NCBI GenBank assembly: GCA_965153455.1
Contig: OZ234496.1
Location: forward strand, 17,910,304-17,974,303
Source: Sphagnum compactum
Taxonomy: Eukaryota; Bryophyta; Sphagnopsida; Sphagnales
Direction of reading: 5' to 3'
DNA length: 64,000 bases
This document shows, piece after piece, positions 1-13,138 of the stretch. Below the pieces are notes generated by a model. The model worked only from the letters and a program-made list of their open reading frames with translations. It ran no database searches and had not been told where the DNA came from. How positions within the stretch are numbered: the stretch's first letter is position 1; every line of letters begins with the position of its first letter. The position numbers were made by a program, and so were the translations under genes.

Positions 1-479
1 GGGGTCTCCATTGGAGGAGGCAACATGCATGGGTAGACTTATTTACAATAAAGTTCTTATGGCCTTGTTGTACCCATTGGGGCATGATGAAAAACACAAA
101 TGACCAATTATTTATTTTGATTGGTCAGATACTTGACACAGTGTTGCATTCTATCTTCTTCAGGTTTGGGTATGTATCAGTCTTTTGGTCTGGAATCGGA
201 TTTCAAACGAGTCCTGATATTGGGTCCAAGACTGATGCTGGCTGGTACGATGGGGATATATGCCTGGTATTGAAACTCATATAAAATTGGTACAAGGCTG
301 GTATTACCTCAGCTCCACCCCCCCCTCCGACTGACATTGCCTCAAGACATGCGAGCTTGGTAGGGTCGTTCAATACCACTGCATAGACCAGACTATTTGC
401 CATGCACCAGGATTCTAAAATAAAATTAAAAATGAAATTTCTGCCAAAGCTGCCAAAGCATAGATTGCAATTAACCATA

Positions 480-552
480 AGAAGATCTAGCCAAATTTGA
501 CTATTTTAAAGTATAAAAGTTGAAAATTTTAAGGAGACTCCTAGTTTTTTGC
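480..552 (-). repeat. Partial copy of dispersed repeat family R1
   Basis: On the minus strand this carries the diagnostic GTCAAATTTGGCTA-GATCTTC core shared with the copies near 38.2 and 59.1 kb. Only the middle of the element is recognisable. Confidence 0.4.
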
Positions 553-639
553 CACTTGTTTCATCAGCCCAAGATACCAAACTTGGAGATAGAATCCAAA
601 CCCCCATTTTTAATGTTCAAGCCTGGTAAAAAACCTCTA

Positions 640-892
640 ATCCAGTGTTGTGCAGTTCTTAGGTTCAGGTTCCAGAAAAAATTATGGGGCTGATTTTGGT
701 TTGGTTAGGTTTTTCAAAAATAAAAAAATTGGGACCCTGTTCCAGAGCCCGGTTTTTTAATGTGTGGATCAGTTTTGATTCTGATCTCTTAAAAAATTTC
801 AAACCAAGCCAGGTCTTGATTTTAGGGTAGGTTAGAGTAGTTTCCAGGTAACCTCCTGGTTAGGTTCCACAACGCCAAGCAGGACTACAAAT
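640..892 (+). repeat. hAT/MITE-like element starting CAGTGTTG
   Basis: It begins CCAGTGTTGTGCAGTTCT. A rough inverted counterpart, GGTTCCACAACGCCAAG, lies at about 873-890. A related sequence lies on the minus strand at 43.09 kb (CAGTGTTGGGCGGTTCT). CAGTGTTG is a hAT-like terminus in general, but no clean 8-bp target duplication is visible and there is no coding capacity. Confidence 0.35.
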
Positions 893-1369
893 TCATCAAG
901 ATCAAGAACTCAAACTCACTAATGTGCAGATGAAAGCCGTGCCAAAATAGGCTGGCAAGGCTAGTGCGTTCTTGTAACTTGTCAGCCTTGAATTCACCCC
1001 CAAATTTGCCCTCCCACGATCAATCCCAAACCTGTTTAAAATTAGTTTGACAATCTTTGTTCCTGTGCCGGATAGGCTATGATCGGTAGTATAACAAAAT
1101 CAGGTAAACTCTTTAGATTGCTGGGCATTTTAAGAAAAGGGGGGTTTTTCCTAATCAAAACTGAAACCCTTATTAGCTATGGAGTATTAGCCAATTCAAA
1201 AGACAAAATACAAATTCTACTGTTCCATTGTGAAGGATGTTGGATAACTTGAACTAAACTATGGAGCCACATTATGGACAGTGATGACCCTCTTTGACAA
1301 GTGGTATGCATCACAATCTAAGGCAGCCCCTCAAAACTTGAGTTAAGGTTCTTGATCCTACTAGCTTAG

Positions 1370-1665
1370 CATTTCCAGTGGTGCTCAGTATGTGACCTGC
1401 AAAAATATTTCTCATATCTATGTTTAGATATGTACCTTTTCCCAACCCTACTGATAAATAGGTGGGAGACTATTAATAGCAACCCACCTGGAACAATCAA
1501 CAGCAGGTGTTTCGCTTTGCTCTTCCTTTTATCAGCATGGGTAGCATGTGCAAAAATGCAGGGCCAAAACTATATTGCTAGCCAAAGGGCATGTTTTGAC
1601 ATTTCTTCATCTAATTTTCGTTTGCAGGGTCAAGTACCGATCACTGGTGCAGTTGCTCGAAGCTA
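1370..1665 (+). repeat. MITE-like element, family of the 38.6 kb copy
   Basis: The left end (GCATTTCCAGTGGTGCTCAG) and the following CAGTATGTGA-CCTGCAAAAAT, then TAGGTGGGAGACTA and CCACCTGGA, recur in the same order at 38.59-38.89 kb. A rough inverted end, GGTGCAGTTGCTCGAAGC, closes it near 1645-1662. It is non-coding and about 290 bp long. Confidence 0.5.
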
Positions 1666-3286
1666 GTTTCCATATATCTACGCAAGTAAGCATAGTAAGT
1701 TGAAATGTGAAAAACCAAACCAAATGAACAAAGAATATGTTGACCCCAGGAAATTGAATATCCATGTTCGCATTTTCAAAAATGGACCCCCATGTTGTGG
1801 ACAAGGGGACACTCAAACGTTGAGGGTTAGAATCTGGTTAATATTCATTCTCTCTATCACTAGATTGATAGAACCACTATGAATCACACAAGAAGTTTCA
1901 ATGGGTCCACCTAGGGATTTGAGAAATATTGCAAGCACTATCCAATCAAGAAGCTTGCTGCTGGAACAAGCCATAGCCTACCCCCTGAAGAAATAATGCT
2001 GTCAATCATCATGCTTGTTTCCAACAAACAAGCATCTTGAAAGGTTTTTTTGCATTTGAAAGGAAACTTTTATGCAGAATTGAAAATCATGAGGGGATAA
2101 AAATGTGTTAGAGAGGCATTGGGCTTCCGGCATAATTGTAGGGTGTAAAATGATAAATTATCTAAATAGTAGGCTCACTTTGAAGTAAACATTAGTGTCT
2201 TGTTGAGCACTATATTATAACAATGACAAGATGTTGGCTTACAGGTGAAGACATGTTCAGTCACACTTAGTTGGCAAACTTTGCATCTCCATTGTGCTTC
2301 TTAGGAGCTTTCATGTACAGCCTAAGAGAGAAGCCATGAAGTGAATCACTGGTAATCACCAAAACTCTGCTTGGGAACCTCTTTGGAACATGCCTTTAAT
2401 AATTTGTGATGATTTCTAGATTGGTGATGGGGTGGGCTAGAGCTTAGTGGTACATAGCTTGTAGGTAAATAAGTAGGTACAGCACTTGCTGGCTAATAGG
2501 TAGGTGGATACATGTGGATGGTTAGTAGTTAGTACATAGCTAACCACCATGGTTCACTATGGGACAGAAATGTTTCATGTTCACCCACCATCCATCTTGC
2601 ATGGTGCATTGGTGGGTGCTGATTGGCTTGGCCCCTGATATTCCTCTCTTGCCAAGTTATCATATATATTGCTGGCTTTTCAAATTTGCAATTTGATATC
2701 ACATGGCTTCCATGGCTCTTGCCCAATGATTGATTTTCAGATGACTGGTTCCTCCCATGACCATGAATGACGCCCACTTAGGTCATTGTGTAGTGCTGGG
2801 TTTCACATTTTGAATCCAACAACTTCTTACAAGTTTACCAACAAAGGCAAATTCTGAAGAAATTGCACACGAGGTCAAATTGCAATGTTCTGTACATCCC
2901 TTGAAGGCTATGCATGCTCACATGGTCGTGGGCATACAATCATCCCACTTTAGCACAACCCGTCCACAGTTTTCTGTACAAATTCCATGCATTTCACACT
3001 GCAGTTTAGTTCTGCAAATGATTAGGCTAGGGTACAGTTAGTGGGTATCTTTCTGGAATTCCCAACAATGTTGTTGTCAAGGCCTCAATGGGGTAAAGTT
3101 TGTAGTTTGTGTAATTTCATGATATTGTGCATTTGGGCTGTTTCTGAACTTAAAGCCAAAAGAAAAGAGCACACCATCCAAGTGATTTTTTGGGGTGATT
3201 TTTCACCATTTTTCAAAAAATGTTCTGTTGAAATTCCCTGAATAAAACAAAAAAATCATTGAAATTGAAATGTTAAAAAAAGTTCC
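1666..3286. other. Intergenic, nothing recognised
   Basis: This is AT-rich sequence with only short fortuitous reading frames. I see no gene, RNA gene or element boundary here. Confidence 0.5.
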
Positions 3287-3430
3287 GCCAGAAATTAATA
3301 CATCTACCTACAACATGAAGGGGTACTTGAGATTTTTCTACTTTCACATTTTGAATATTGCCGAATTTGGCTAAATATTCTTACATTTGATGGTCACTTG
3401 AGCCACATCACAAAATTGAAAAAAAAAACA
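3287..3430 (+). repeat. Copy of dispersed repeat family R1
   Basis: It starts with CCGCCAGAAAT, passes through GCCGAATTTGGCTAAAT, and ends with GGTCACTTGAGCCACATCACAAAATTG. These are the three landmarks of the R1 family. Confidence 0.55.
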
Positions 3431-4765
3431 CTGCACCATCCATGATAGTCATTTGTTCATATGCAACTAACTAACTGTTTATCAATGAAAAGGCTATGGT
3501 GAACCTAGGAAGTTCTGGAGTCTGGAGATCCCCAAAGCCGAGTCATGAACTTGGGTCAAGATATAATCAATGCCTTAGCCACTTTGAAGAAAAATGCCTA
3601 CGACAAGACAAAAACATTTATGGTATCTGGTGATTTACATTAAACCAATTCAGTCAAAGAGAGAGGGCTCTTAAGTACATGCTGAAAGCTCAAATGGACA
3701 TTCATATAACTCATGTTAAAAAAGCCATAGGAAAATGACAAACCCATAGCCTACTTGTGCTATATCCTAGAGCAGCTTTGATTGCATCAGCAGGAAGTGG
3801 GCAGGAAATCCTGACAGGCTCATAGGAGAACAGGGAACCAAAATGTTAAGCAAAAGAGTTGTGCTCTCCACTCATCTAGATCAGCTACTAGTCACCATAG
3901 CTTTAATTGGTCAAAGCCCCTCCTATCTTTTGCCAGATACAACTTTTACAAAAAAAACACATATGACCAAGAGAGTAGGCCAGCAAAAACCAATTCTTAT
4001 GGGTACCAAAAAAATGTACCCAATTTTGGTAAACTCAAATTGGCTGATATATTTGAAGTCTCTAGAAACCTTTATCTCCCTGGAAATCTTTTTGAACCGC
4101 ATGGAAGAACCCCAAGAGAGATTGAAATTGAGCTTGAGAGAGTGAAGGGTAGTATAGTTTGTGTACTAAACTGCAAATCTCAATGCTTTTTTTCCACCTT
4201 GGTTGACCCAGCCCCCTCACCGGTACCACTGCAAAAACCCTAAATTTTTGAGGTCACTAACCATTATAAATTCCAACCTCAGACTAGAAACCAGAAACTT
4301 TAAGTCCAAATTTAAGGCATTCCAGGTTTAAAAGTAATAGATTAACCCCTAAACTTCAGAGAAAGACCCCCAAAAAAAAAAAAAAAAAACACTGAAAAGT
4401 GAACCAAATTGGTTGGGTCTCTCCTGAGGTGTACGGGTTAACAAGAGGCAGAGCAATAAACAAGCCCAGGCTAACCTGACTCAAGCCATGGCCTCCCTTT
4501 TTCAGCATCAAGTATAGAGGAGTCAATTGCCAAGGAATATATGATAGATAGGTCCAACTAGGTAGGCTCCAGTCCAAGTCTAGATTTCCCAAAAACTGGC
4601 CCACCTTTTAAACAAGCTCTCTAGACTCTCAGGCTACATTAATACTCTTAAAAAAAGGGTACTTGGGAAAAAGAATGGTCGTGGGGTAGCATTGAAGAGA
4701 TTCCTGGGGTGAGCCCCACATTAATAAATATATTTGAAAACTCCAAATTCATCAATAGATAATAC
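3431..4765. other. Intergenic, nothing recognised
   Basis: It contains short reading frames (the longest about 100 codons at 3843-4145) without any recognisable domain, plus an A-run near 4372-4390. I do not call a gene. Confidence 0.5.
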
Positions 4766-4766
4766 C

Positions 4767-4815
<49 letters not shown>

Positions 4816-4828
4816 AAGAGAGAGAGAT
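4766..4828. repeat. Compound microsatellite (AAAG)n(ATAG)n(AG)n
   Basis: AAAG repeats run into about eight GATA/ATAG repeats and then AG repeats. This is a simple tandem tract. Confidence 0.95.
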
Positions 4829-4928
4829 TGATTGCCTTGAAGGGAAATCTGGGAGTTCACGTACAAGTCCTGTGCTAGACGCCTTGTGCAAGATGGGACC
4901 CTACACCAATTCTCTGTATAATAATTGT

Positions 4929-6733
4929 AGGAGTATATTTTTGTGGAGGAAATACCTCTGCAGGTAGGTACTAGGCACTAGATACATACATGTGTACCCT
5001 TGCAGCAGCAACAGAAGAAGGGGCAGCAGCAGCAAGTCTTTTTGTCTTAGCTAACTAGCTCTAGACATCTCCAGCGCCTCTAGATCGTAGCTTGCTAGCT
5101 AGGACTCAAGTGCCGCCTCCAGAGTCCAGATATTATAAAGCAGCAGCTTGTTGTTGTTGTTGCAACTGCGCTCGTCCTGCTTCCTGCGATCATCTGGATG
5201 TCATAAAGAACCTCAGCTCCTTGTAACTGCAGTTTGCTGCAGGTCCGGAGTTCATCAAGAAGCAACTAGCTCTTCTTGTTGTTGCCTTCTTCCTAGTGTG
5301 TTTGGATGCCATAAAAGAAGCAGCAGCAGCAGCAGCTTGTTAGTACTGGTCTGGATATTGTCATAAAGAAGCAGCAGCTGGCTGTGAACCCCTCCTCCTC
5401 TTCTTCTTCTTCTTGCGGTCTCCTCTCTGTCTAGATTACTGTCGAGTTGTCTGTCTCTCCCCCTTTGGGTTCTAAGGTGTGGCTCTAGTTCTGTATTTTA
5501 AAGGTGGCCGGGCTCTTTGTATTACATGAACTCGTGTCGGCGCTGTGGGGAGAGAGAGTGAGAAGCTAGCGGGGTCAAAGGTTGGTTAATGCGGAAGGTG
5601 AGCTTCAGACTGTGAGGAGCTGCTGCTGAGCCGGGGATTGAAGAAAGGGGGCAATGGAAAGTGGTAGAAGCTGGAGAACTAGAACAACAGAAGTTGGCTG
5701 CATGGACTGCTGTTTGAGATAACTTTCTGCAAGTCTTGACGTTATTAAGCTGCTGCACAGCTCGGAATTGGGCGAGACTTGCTGCACATCTGCAATTTGT
5801 ACATGACAAAAGGCTCCTCCTGGTTGATCAAGCTCTACTCCTGTATGCGGTTCCTCCAGAAGGAAAATTGATCCCTTCTTCTTCAACGTCCCTGCAGAGT
5901 AGGTACGAGCCAGTACTACTGATCTAAATTGCATGCAGTCTTGCTTCTCATTCATCATGGTGTGTTATACCATTGCACAACGCTACACCACGTGCTTCCC
6001 GAGTCAGGACTCTCGAGACTTCTCTGAAATCTATATCGATCAGGGATTGTCTCGTGCAGCGGGTCAAAAAGTGTAATTAGGTGATCTCTTCTTGCAGAAT
6101 ATAGAAGCTACTTATGTGCCTTCTCACGGATTGGGTAACTAGTTCCAATCTCGTCCAGCGAACCAGCTACCTTCGTGGTCAGCCTGCAGTCGAGTGTTAT
6201 AGGAATTACAACGCTTGTCAGCAGGGTGGACATGGTGGTGGTGAATCTTTGTGGAGTATTAATTAAAGCTGCTGCATCAACTGTTGTCTTTTGGGTTTTG
6301 TCTAAGAATGTTGTGACCCCTGCTGCAAGGCCACCGCTGCTGAAAACCTGCATAGAATTAGAGACAAGCAGCTTACCGCGTGGCCATCAATCAACTTATG
6401 GGAGATGATCACTTCATAGAAACCGTGTCAAATTAGTTCAAATTTTCTGCCCAAACACGCATCAATTAGGAATTCGCAGATCTCTCCAATTATCTTGTAT
6501 GCTTAATGTCAAGCAGTTGCAGTTGGGGTTCTAGTCTTGTAGCCTGTTTCCCATCAGCATCATAGCTTGGTTTTGAATCAATTGATCATGTTTTTGTACC
6601 TGCGGGTGCATATTGCAGGGAGTGGAGTCGAGGCCGAATTGCATCGCGGCCGGGTGCAGAATTAAGGAAACAAATTAGCTATCCTGCAGTAGGGAGAGAT
6701 TGGTAAAGAGAGATCAGCAAGACTTGATACTAG
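4929..6733 (+). promoter_or_regulatory. Upstream/leader region of Dof gene 1, with probable 5'-UTR intron acceptor
   Basis: This stretch is visibly richer in GC and in CAG/CTG runs than the flanking DNA and contains no credible coding frame, so it is read as promoter plus 5' UTR. A 3' splice site is likely at 6611-6618 (TATTGCAG). It is preceded by ATTGATCATGT, and a similar block precedes a CTGCAG acceptor upstream of gene 2. Possible donors are CAG/GTAGGTAC at 4964 and AG/GTACGAG near 5902; the sequence does not decide between them. Short upstream ATGs occur before 6734. The transcription start is not identifiable. Confidence 0.4.
5126..5390 (+). repeat. Four degenerate repeats with CATAAAG and CAG runs upstream of Dof gene 1
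   Basis: Four imperfect units begin near 5126, 5192, 5300 and 5350. Each has a GGAT(A/G)-TCATAAAG-like core (one reads ATTATAAAG, one GCCATAAAAG), followed in most by CAGCAGC and a CTTGTTGTTG-like tail. The AAAG core is the known Dof recognition core, so the cluster could serve autoregulation. AAAG is a common tetramer, so this is only a suggestion. Confidence 0.4.
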
Positions 6734-7804
6734 ATGGTAATGATGCATCTAGCAATGATGAACCGGTACGAGGAGTTGGAGCAGGATCTAATCTTGGGAC
6801 AGCAAGTCTCGGGGGATTCGCCAATATCAGCAGGGGATGATCAACAGTCGCCGGGTAGTACAAGAGGTGGTGGCAGCGGAGGCTGCATGCGTGCAGAGAG
6901 GCCAGTGAAGGTGATTCCGTGCCCGCGTTGTCAATCCATGAACACCAAATTTTGCTACTACAACAACTATAGTGTGACCCAACCACGACACTTTTGTCGC
7001 AACTGCCAACGCTACTGGACTGTAGGCGGCACGCTCCGCAACGTTCCCGTTGGTGGCGGATCACGCAAGAAAGTGCAGCGCACACGACAGCAACGCTGCA
7101 ACGATTCTGCAGCAGGGGGAGGGCAGCAGCTGCAGCTGTCTAGTCATGACCCACGTCGCGGAGGCGGCTTCAACGGTTCAGCTGCAGAGCTTCTCAACAT
7201 GACACTACAGTCCAACCTCCTGCATCAACTCCCCAATACGATGCAGATGGCGGCTGCGACCCAACAAGCTGCCGAGCTTTCCAATCTACTACAGCAGGCG
7301 ACGGCCGGAGGCAGATCCCTAGGATCCAGCTACATCGATCACAACCAATTTCTGCAGTCTGGTTTGATGCAGGAACAACAACAACAACAACTGCCACCAA
7401 CTTCCAATACAGCGACATCACAATTGCAACCCACTTTTTTCCAGTTTTCAAACATGGATCAGCGCGGCCATTCTAATGCATATAGTACTACCGGGAGCTG
7501 TGTGAGCAAGAGAGCTAGTGCTCAGGGTACTGGCGGTCTGATGAACCACCAAGATCACACAGCAGGCGCAGCAGCAGTGTCAATGTTATACGACCATCTA
7601 CAGTCAAATCATGCAGCAGCTGCTGCATTGCCAAATTCTACTTTACTACAAATGGGAAACAACAACAATATTCACGGGTCATCAGGATTCAGCTCCAATG
7701 GACTAGGATACAATCATCCTCAGAGTACTATGCAGGATGCAGCAGGAAATCACATCGAGTTTCTGAGCTCCGTGATGCACAAGCCCGCTTACTGGGGAGC
7801 TTAG
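6734..7804 (+). CDS. Dof-domain zinc finger transcription factor (gene 1), 356 aa, intronless coding region
   Basis: This encodes a plant Dof transcription factor, expected to act in the nucleus and bind DNA with an AAAG core. The Dof finger is complete: C63-X2-C66-X21-C88-X2-C91, within residues 61-112, followed by a basic run ([11 protein letters not shown], 111-121) that may be a nuclear localisation signal. The rest is low-complexity, as is usual for Dof proteins: Gly-rich 45-50, Gln-rich 213-219, Ala-rich 294-298, Asn-rich 309-312. The ATG at 6734 is chosen because the N-terminus ([10 protein letters not shown]) matches gene 2. The C-terminus [14 protein letters not shown] also matches gene 2, so the frame is complete at both ends. 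Shared islands outside the finger include LNMT, LPP..PTF..SN.D and GLM..QDH. Length is typical of the family. The subfamily is not assigned; the finger variant [11 protein letters not shown] resembles CDF-type Dofs, but this is only a loose resemblance. Confidence 0.95.
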   Translation: MVMMHLAMMNRYEELEQDLILGQQVSGDSPISAGDDQQSPGSTRGGGSGGCMRAERPVKVIPCPRCQSMNTKFCYYNNYSVTQPRHFCRNCQRYWTVGGTLRNVPVGGGSRKKVQRTRQQRCNDSAAGGGQQLQLSSHDPRRGGGFNGSAAELLNMTLQSNLLHQLPNTMQMAAATQQAAELSNLLQQATAGGRSLGSSYIDHNQFLQSGLMQEQQQQQLPPTSNTATSQLQPTFFQFSNMDQRGHSNAYSTTGSCVSKRASAQGTGGLMNHQDHTAGAAAVSMLYDHLQSNHAAAAALPNSTLLQMGNNNNIHGSSGFSSNGLGYNHPQSTMQDAAGNHIEFLSSVMHKPAYWGA

Positions 7805-8170
7805 ATTTGTAAGATCATCCAGTGTTAACCCTAAATTACCAGGAGATAAAATACTAGAGCTAGCTAGCAAGCAAGCTCCAAGAATCATACCCCAGACGAG
7901 AAGATTCTGCGTCTGTGCACAAATCATCTGAGTGTAATTCAAATCGCCCACACATGCACGTCCAAGACGACTTCAGCTTGTACAGATCGTGCTGCTTCCA
8001 CAAGCTGCTGCAGGTTTACAAATCAAGACTTTTTTCTAGAAACAATTTAGTCTAATCCAAGAGCTTCAAATCTAGTATCCCCAGTAGCTGCAGCAGCCTT
8101 GATCTAGTGGTTTGCAGATCAGTACAAACCCTGGGAACACTCAAGGTGCTGCACACCATTCACCATGGAG
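7805..8170 (+). other. 3' flank / probable 3' UTR of Dof gene 1
   Basis: After the stop, this stretch carries AGCTAGCTAGC followed by an AATCATACCCC motif at about 7855-7893. The same order (GCTAGCTAGC, then AAATCATACCCC) follows the stop of gene 2 on the minus strand (about 18695-18738). This supports a common origin of the transcribed 3' ends. The cleavage site is not determined. Confidence 0.4.
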
Positions 8171-8198
8171 CATCATCATCATCATCATCATCATCATC
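8171..8198. repeat. (CAT)n microsatellite
   Basis: Nine consecutive CAT units lie in the 3' flank of Dof gene 1. Confidence 0.95.
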
Positions 8199-8588
8199 CA
8201 TGTGGGAGCTGCCAAAACACTAGTTCCACTCAGGAAGAATTTAGTCAGAGGTTTTGTTTACAACAAATAGCTTTACTACAGAGTTGCAACCAAAGTTGCC
8301 ATTGAAGTCATAGTTTAAGAATAGTATAAAACTTGGAGAATACTTTGATCAGTATACATATAAGTAGATTTATAGTCAATTCCTTTGTGAGATCAATGTT
8401 TGATATATATATATATGTAATTACTGTGTTTATAGAGAAGTCAGGCTTGTTGAATCTGTGAATAGTTAGTTAGGTAGATCTCAAGGCTAGTGATCTGTTT
8501 TAATTGTGAATACTCTAGAAAGTCTGTCTAAGCCAGTCCCATTTGAAGTTCCCTGGAGAAAGTTGTATTTTAACTTGTGAGAATTTGC

Positions 8589-8726
8589 TTTCTCCCAAAA
8601 CTCATCAAAGTTTGTAAATTGTTCACAACATTTGTGTGAAGATTTTGGAAGCTTTATTTCTCCCAAAACTGATCAAATTATTTTACCTATAAATTGTTCA
8701 CATCATGTGTGAAGATTTTAAGCTTT
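8589..8726. repeat. Tandem duplication, about 68 bp, two copies
   Basis: Two copies start with TTTCTCCCAAAACT at 8589 and 8657. They share AAATTGTTCACA and GTGTGAAGATTTT in the same order. Confidence 0.75.
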
Positions 8727-11700
8727 CTCCAGGCTGGACAGAAAGTAGAGTTTGATCTGGCTAGGTTTCCAGGGTGGTGTGGGAAACCTGTTTGTCTGAA
8801 GTATCAATTTCTCTCTGGCTAGCTAGGTGTTTGTTTTTCCATTCTTGCTGCAAATTGCTACAGTCTGATGAATACTAGCCTTCAGTTGTGCCAAGTAATA
8901 TGCTTCAATAATATATAAAAATTCAACCCTAGCATTGACTTCACGGGATTGAATTAGCTCAGTGGTATCCTCTACTTCACTCGTGAAGTTACTGAGGCTT
9001 TATTCATGTTTATATTGCAACTGTGATCTTGAAAAGGTTTGCTTGGCCACCCAACCTGGTTAGACACTTTCTAGCAATGACCAAACATGCAAGTCCAGGG
9101 GGAGAAATTGATTTTTAAAAAGCAGCTGGGTATTGGGTTGTGTTTGTTTGTAGGTACTCTGCTGTCTGTACCTTCAATCATGCAATATACTTCTTCAAGG
9201 AGACTTTTCATCTATTATGGGCTGCAATACCTCTAGGTGGTCCCAGCCAATGAATCACCAGAATCTGCAAAAAATTGCCAAATTATGGTTTCTACTACAG
9301 ATCCAAAAACCAGGATGAAACAGTCTTATCTGATCAGTCTCTTTTAGAATTATACCATTTTTTCTCAAATTCTGTTCTTGCAATCATTCACTTTAAAGTA
9401 ACTTTTATGCAGACTCGACATTTGGTCAATCACTTTTGGTAGTAGCTTGTGCCTGGCCCTGGCTGGAAGGAACAACTTTTTGCAAACAGTACACTTAAGC
9501 CCCCTTAACATGCAACCACATAACTGCTTAGATGATCTCAAAGTAATTTTAAAAAGGAGGGTCAATTAGTTTTGTGAACTAATGCCATGATTAGTGGCCC
9601 ATCCAGCATTTATTTCTGTGCTCATTTTTTTCCATTGGCGAATTTGGTGTTGAATATTCTCTTTGTTTCAAAAACATTTTGACAAACAGTCATCATGTTT
9701 TTACACATTGTTCAAGCAAGTAGCCAAGATATAAGAGGATTTTAATAAATTTATACTTTCATAGCTGGTCTAGTGTAGTCAAACATGGCTAAAATCTCCT
9801 TGTGGATGATTGGCAGTGTGGCATCACAAAACTGAAAAAGAAAACCAATGGGCCCATCACCTTAATGATGACACTAAAGCCTTCATTTCTGATGTGGTCA
9901 CTTTCAACCCACTTTAACTTGAAAAAGTGGTTTTCAAACCCTCCTTCAAGCTTTGATTTGACATTTGTCGAAGTCCTGTGTTAGTCTAAGTTGAATTTAA
10001 ATTTTGTTTAATTGTAATTTCAAAGTTGAAAGATTTTAGGGTGAAATCACACCAGGGTGATCCTATTTATATAGTCACATTGTATTGTTTTTGTGGGTGG
10101 TGTGCATCTTTGAACCTAAGCCATGGTTTAGAGTTTACATTGAGATTCACATTTTTTGCACATTATGGCCCCACACATGGACAAGTATTTCATCAGCCGT
10201 TGACACTTTCATTTCAATAAAAAAAACATAGAAAATATGTTTGGACGCTTTTGTTAAAGAAAATTAAAATGAAAAAAAAATAAAATCTTGAACTTTGGGG
10301 GTCGATTCCAATATTAAGGAAGGGGAAGAGGATAGAACTTGATAAAATATTATTTAAATTTTCATTAACATCCCTTAGACTTATACATCAAAAATTGCAA
10401 GTTGTTGAAATTGTGCCACAACAACTATGAGTTCTAATGACCCTTGTTATGAATACATTGCAATACTTTTTTAAAAAGTTCATGAACAATAAAAATGTAT
10501 CTAAAAATATATATATAAATATAAATATGTCATCACTATTGTTTATATATATCATTATGGCACTCAATATCCAAAACATATTTCATAGTTTTAAAAGCCA
10601 AAGTCCCTAGGTATTCATGTGGGGCATCTGACAACCTTGTGTTGGTTTCAGTAAAATTGTGACATAGTTACAATCCAATGAATCAAAAAGGGTGTCAAAT
10701 TGTAAATAGAAATAGTCAAATTTAGAGAAGTATATAAAATTTTCTATTTAAAACAATGACAATCATGGTTAGTTGTTGCTTTTCCATTCATATGAATGTC
10801 AAGGAATTCAAACCAAAATTCATTTGATGAAATTTTAGATTTCAATTTTATTTAGGATATTTGAAAATGAACACCTATTGAATCAAAAGGAGTCAATTTT
10901 GCAAAGGATTATCAAAAGGATTCAGGTAATAAATTTAAGATTTTGATAGGAAACAAATTAATAAGATAAAAACTTATTAAACACATTCAAAAAAACATTC
11001 ATACTTTCAAAAGTGTGGAATTCAAAAACTTAAAAAGTTCAAAGAACTTTTCAAAATTGATTTAGAGTTTTAAAAGTTCAAGAATCTTTTACCACATATA
11101 AATGGGGTATAATGTATATGATGTGCTAAAAAAAATTGACAAAAAAAATCAAGTTTAAAAAGATCTAATTTTTCAAGAAAACACAATAAAGTAGATTCAA
11201 ATTTTACTTAAATTTCATTTTGAAACTATTGAGCCCTCATTTGGGTTTATTGTAAATCAATTACAAAATTTCAAAAACTTTGAAATAATAAAAGTAAGGA
11301 ATAAGTACGTTTGAAATTGACTAGTCAATATGGTGTTCAAAACTACTTTTTCATTAGAAAATTTAATGAAATATACTTGTATGCAGTTTTAACATACAGA
11401 TCATTATATATTCAAAGGCATCACCAAAAAACAAATCTATTTTATCTTTGGTAGAATATATTTGAAACATATATATTTGGGTCAAATCTTACATTACAAA
11501 AAGTAGGTTTTAAAAGTTATTTCCATTTTAAAAAATCTACTTGAAACCTAATTTTACAATGCAAAATTAAAAAATTAATGTGTAATAATGAAAAAATATC
11601 TTGTTATTTATCATTCAACTAAAAAGATTGAACATATAACAATTTTGTGATGGGTTTTGGTCCTACACTTGATAAGTAAATTAGCATGAGTACTTTCAGT

Positions 11701-13138
11701 TGTACACTTTACCATGTTTTCACCCGCAACTTATTATTAAAAAATAGAAAAACGTAAAAAATGAAGTTTTGGTTATAATTTGAAAATTTTATATCATTTT
11801 TAAACATGTAACACAAAATTTACAAAAAATATGCACACTTCCAAAAATTCATATTTATTCAAAAATGGTAAATAAAAAAACTTGTCATGTATTGAAACAA
11901 CTGTAACAAAAATTTATAACAATCTGCAAACTTTTATTTTGCTCAAAAAATCATTTGTATGAAAAAATCATTTTTGGGCAAAAGGACATGTAATTCTTGT
12001 TTAAAATAATGTCATTAACCCATTTTATCTTGTTTACATTCAAAAGGAGTCCTATCCATATTAGCCCATGTGTTTATGACTTATGTCCAAATAAACCATT
12101 TTTGCGATTACCAATATGAGTATCTTTTATGCCACCATGTAAAAATGACTTGAAGTCACATATGAAACTATAAAATGGTTTTAAGTTGTATGTGTGACAG
12201 TTTGTGATTATGATTGATTGTTTTGGACAAAAATGAAAATGAAAAATGTAGGCATATCATCCAACAACTAATGGCATTTAACGATAAATGAAAATTTAGT
12301 TATTTTTACAACTAGTAATTTCGTGTCATGGATATCATTTTCATGTGATGAATGAAGTTCATTCATATAGATGTTCATGCATGACTCATAGTTAAATTTT
12401 TTTAGTTCATTTTTAATTAACTTTTAGCTAACCCTTAGATCATTAACATTTTTTAATCCACTTGTAATTCATATTTCACTTGTAATTAAAGAACCTTTTA
12501 AGAAGCTCCCTAATCAATGGGCACATGGAAACCTTAATGGAAGTTTCCTCGAATTATGTCCTCAAAAGGGTATGATTAAAAATAAAACCCCCATTACCTT
12601 TAGTTTGTTCGATATTAATTTAAGGTATGATCTTGGTCCATGTTTTTTAATTATTGTGTTTTATTGTAGTTTTTATGTTTTGTGTTTGGATTTAAACTTA
12701 AATTTGTCTTTTCATCATTCGTCTTTATAATTTTCATGTTCATGAAAGTTTAAACAGATTACCATCATGCTTGTGTTTATTATTGTCACCAAAAGAGTTG
12801 TTTAAAAAAATTGAATGTGAATTACCCCTCTTTTTAAAAATGTAATGGTTTTCAAAAAACAATGTGGATTATTCATTTTTTCAAGTTGTGATTGAGGTTG
12901 TGGATCACCGACCTCTTATCAAACTCATGTTTTACGTGTTTTTGTAATCATGTTTACATAAAGAGAAAAAATGGTCACGTCCATGGAAGAAGTCCTTATT
13001 TCACTTAGACACATGTAGTAAAAAAATCAATCATTTTGTGAGTATTTTTCCCATTTCCAAAATATTCAAACATCAACATCATTGCGATGTGTTCTTACAA
13101 CACCACCTTAGGCAAAGGAATCACAAAATACTCTTCAT
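8727..13138. other. AT-rich spacer; holds one R1 copy (about 9690-9842)
   Basis: It is mostly long A/T runs with no credible coding frame. The R1 copy has TTGTTCAAGCAAGTAGCCAA near 9708-9727 and GGATGATTGGCAGTGTGGCA followed by TCACAAAACTG near 9803-9835. A lone TTAGCTCAGTGGT box-A-like motif lies at about 8949-8961, without a box B partner. Confidence 0.5.

Noticed and set aside
5605-5958. 117-codon minus-strand frame upstream of Dof gene 1
   Set aside because: It opposes the presumed leader transcript, matches no family, and similar-length frames occur in other phases of this GC-richer stretch.
8940-9000. tRNA-like TTAGCTCAGTGGT
   Set aside because: Only a box A resemblance; no box B and no cloverleaf pairing.
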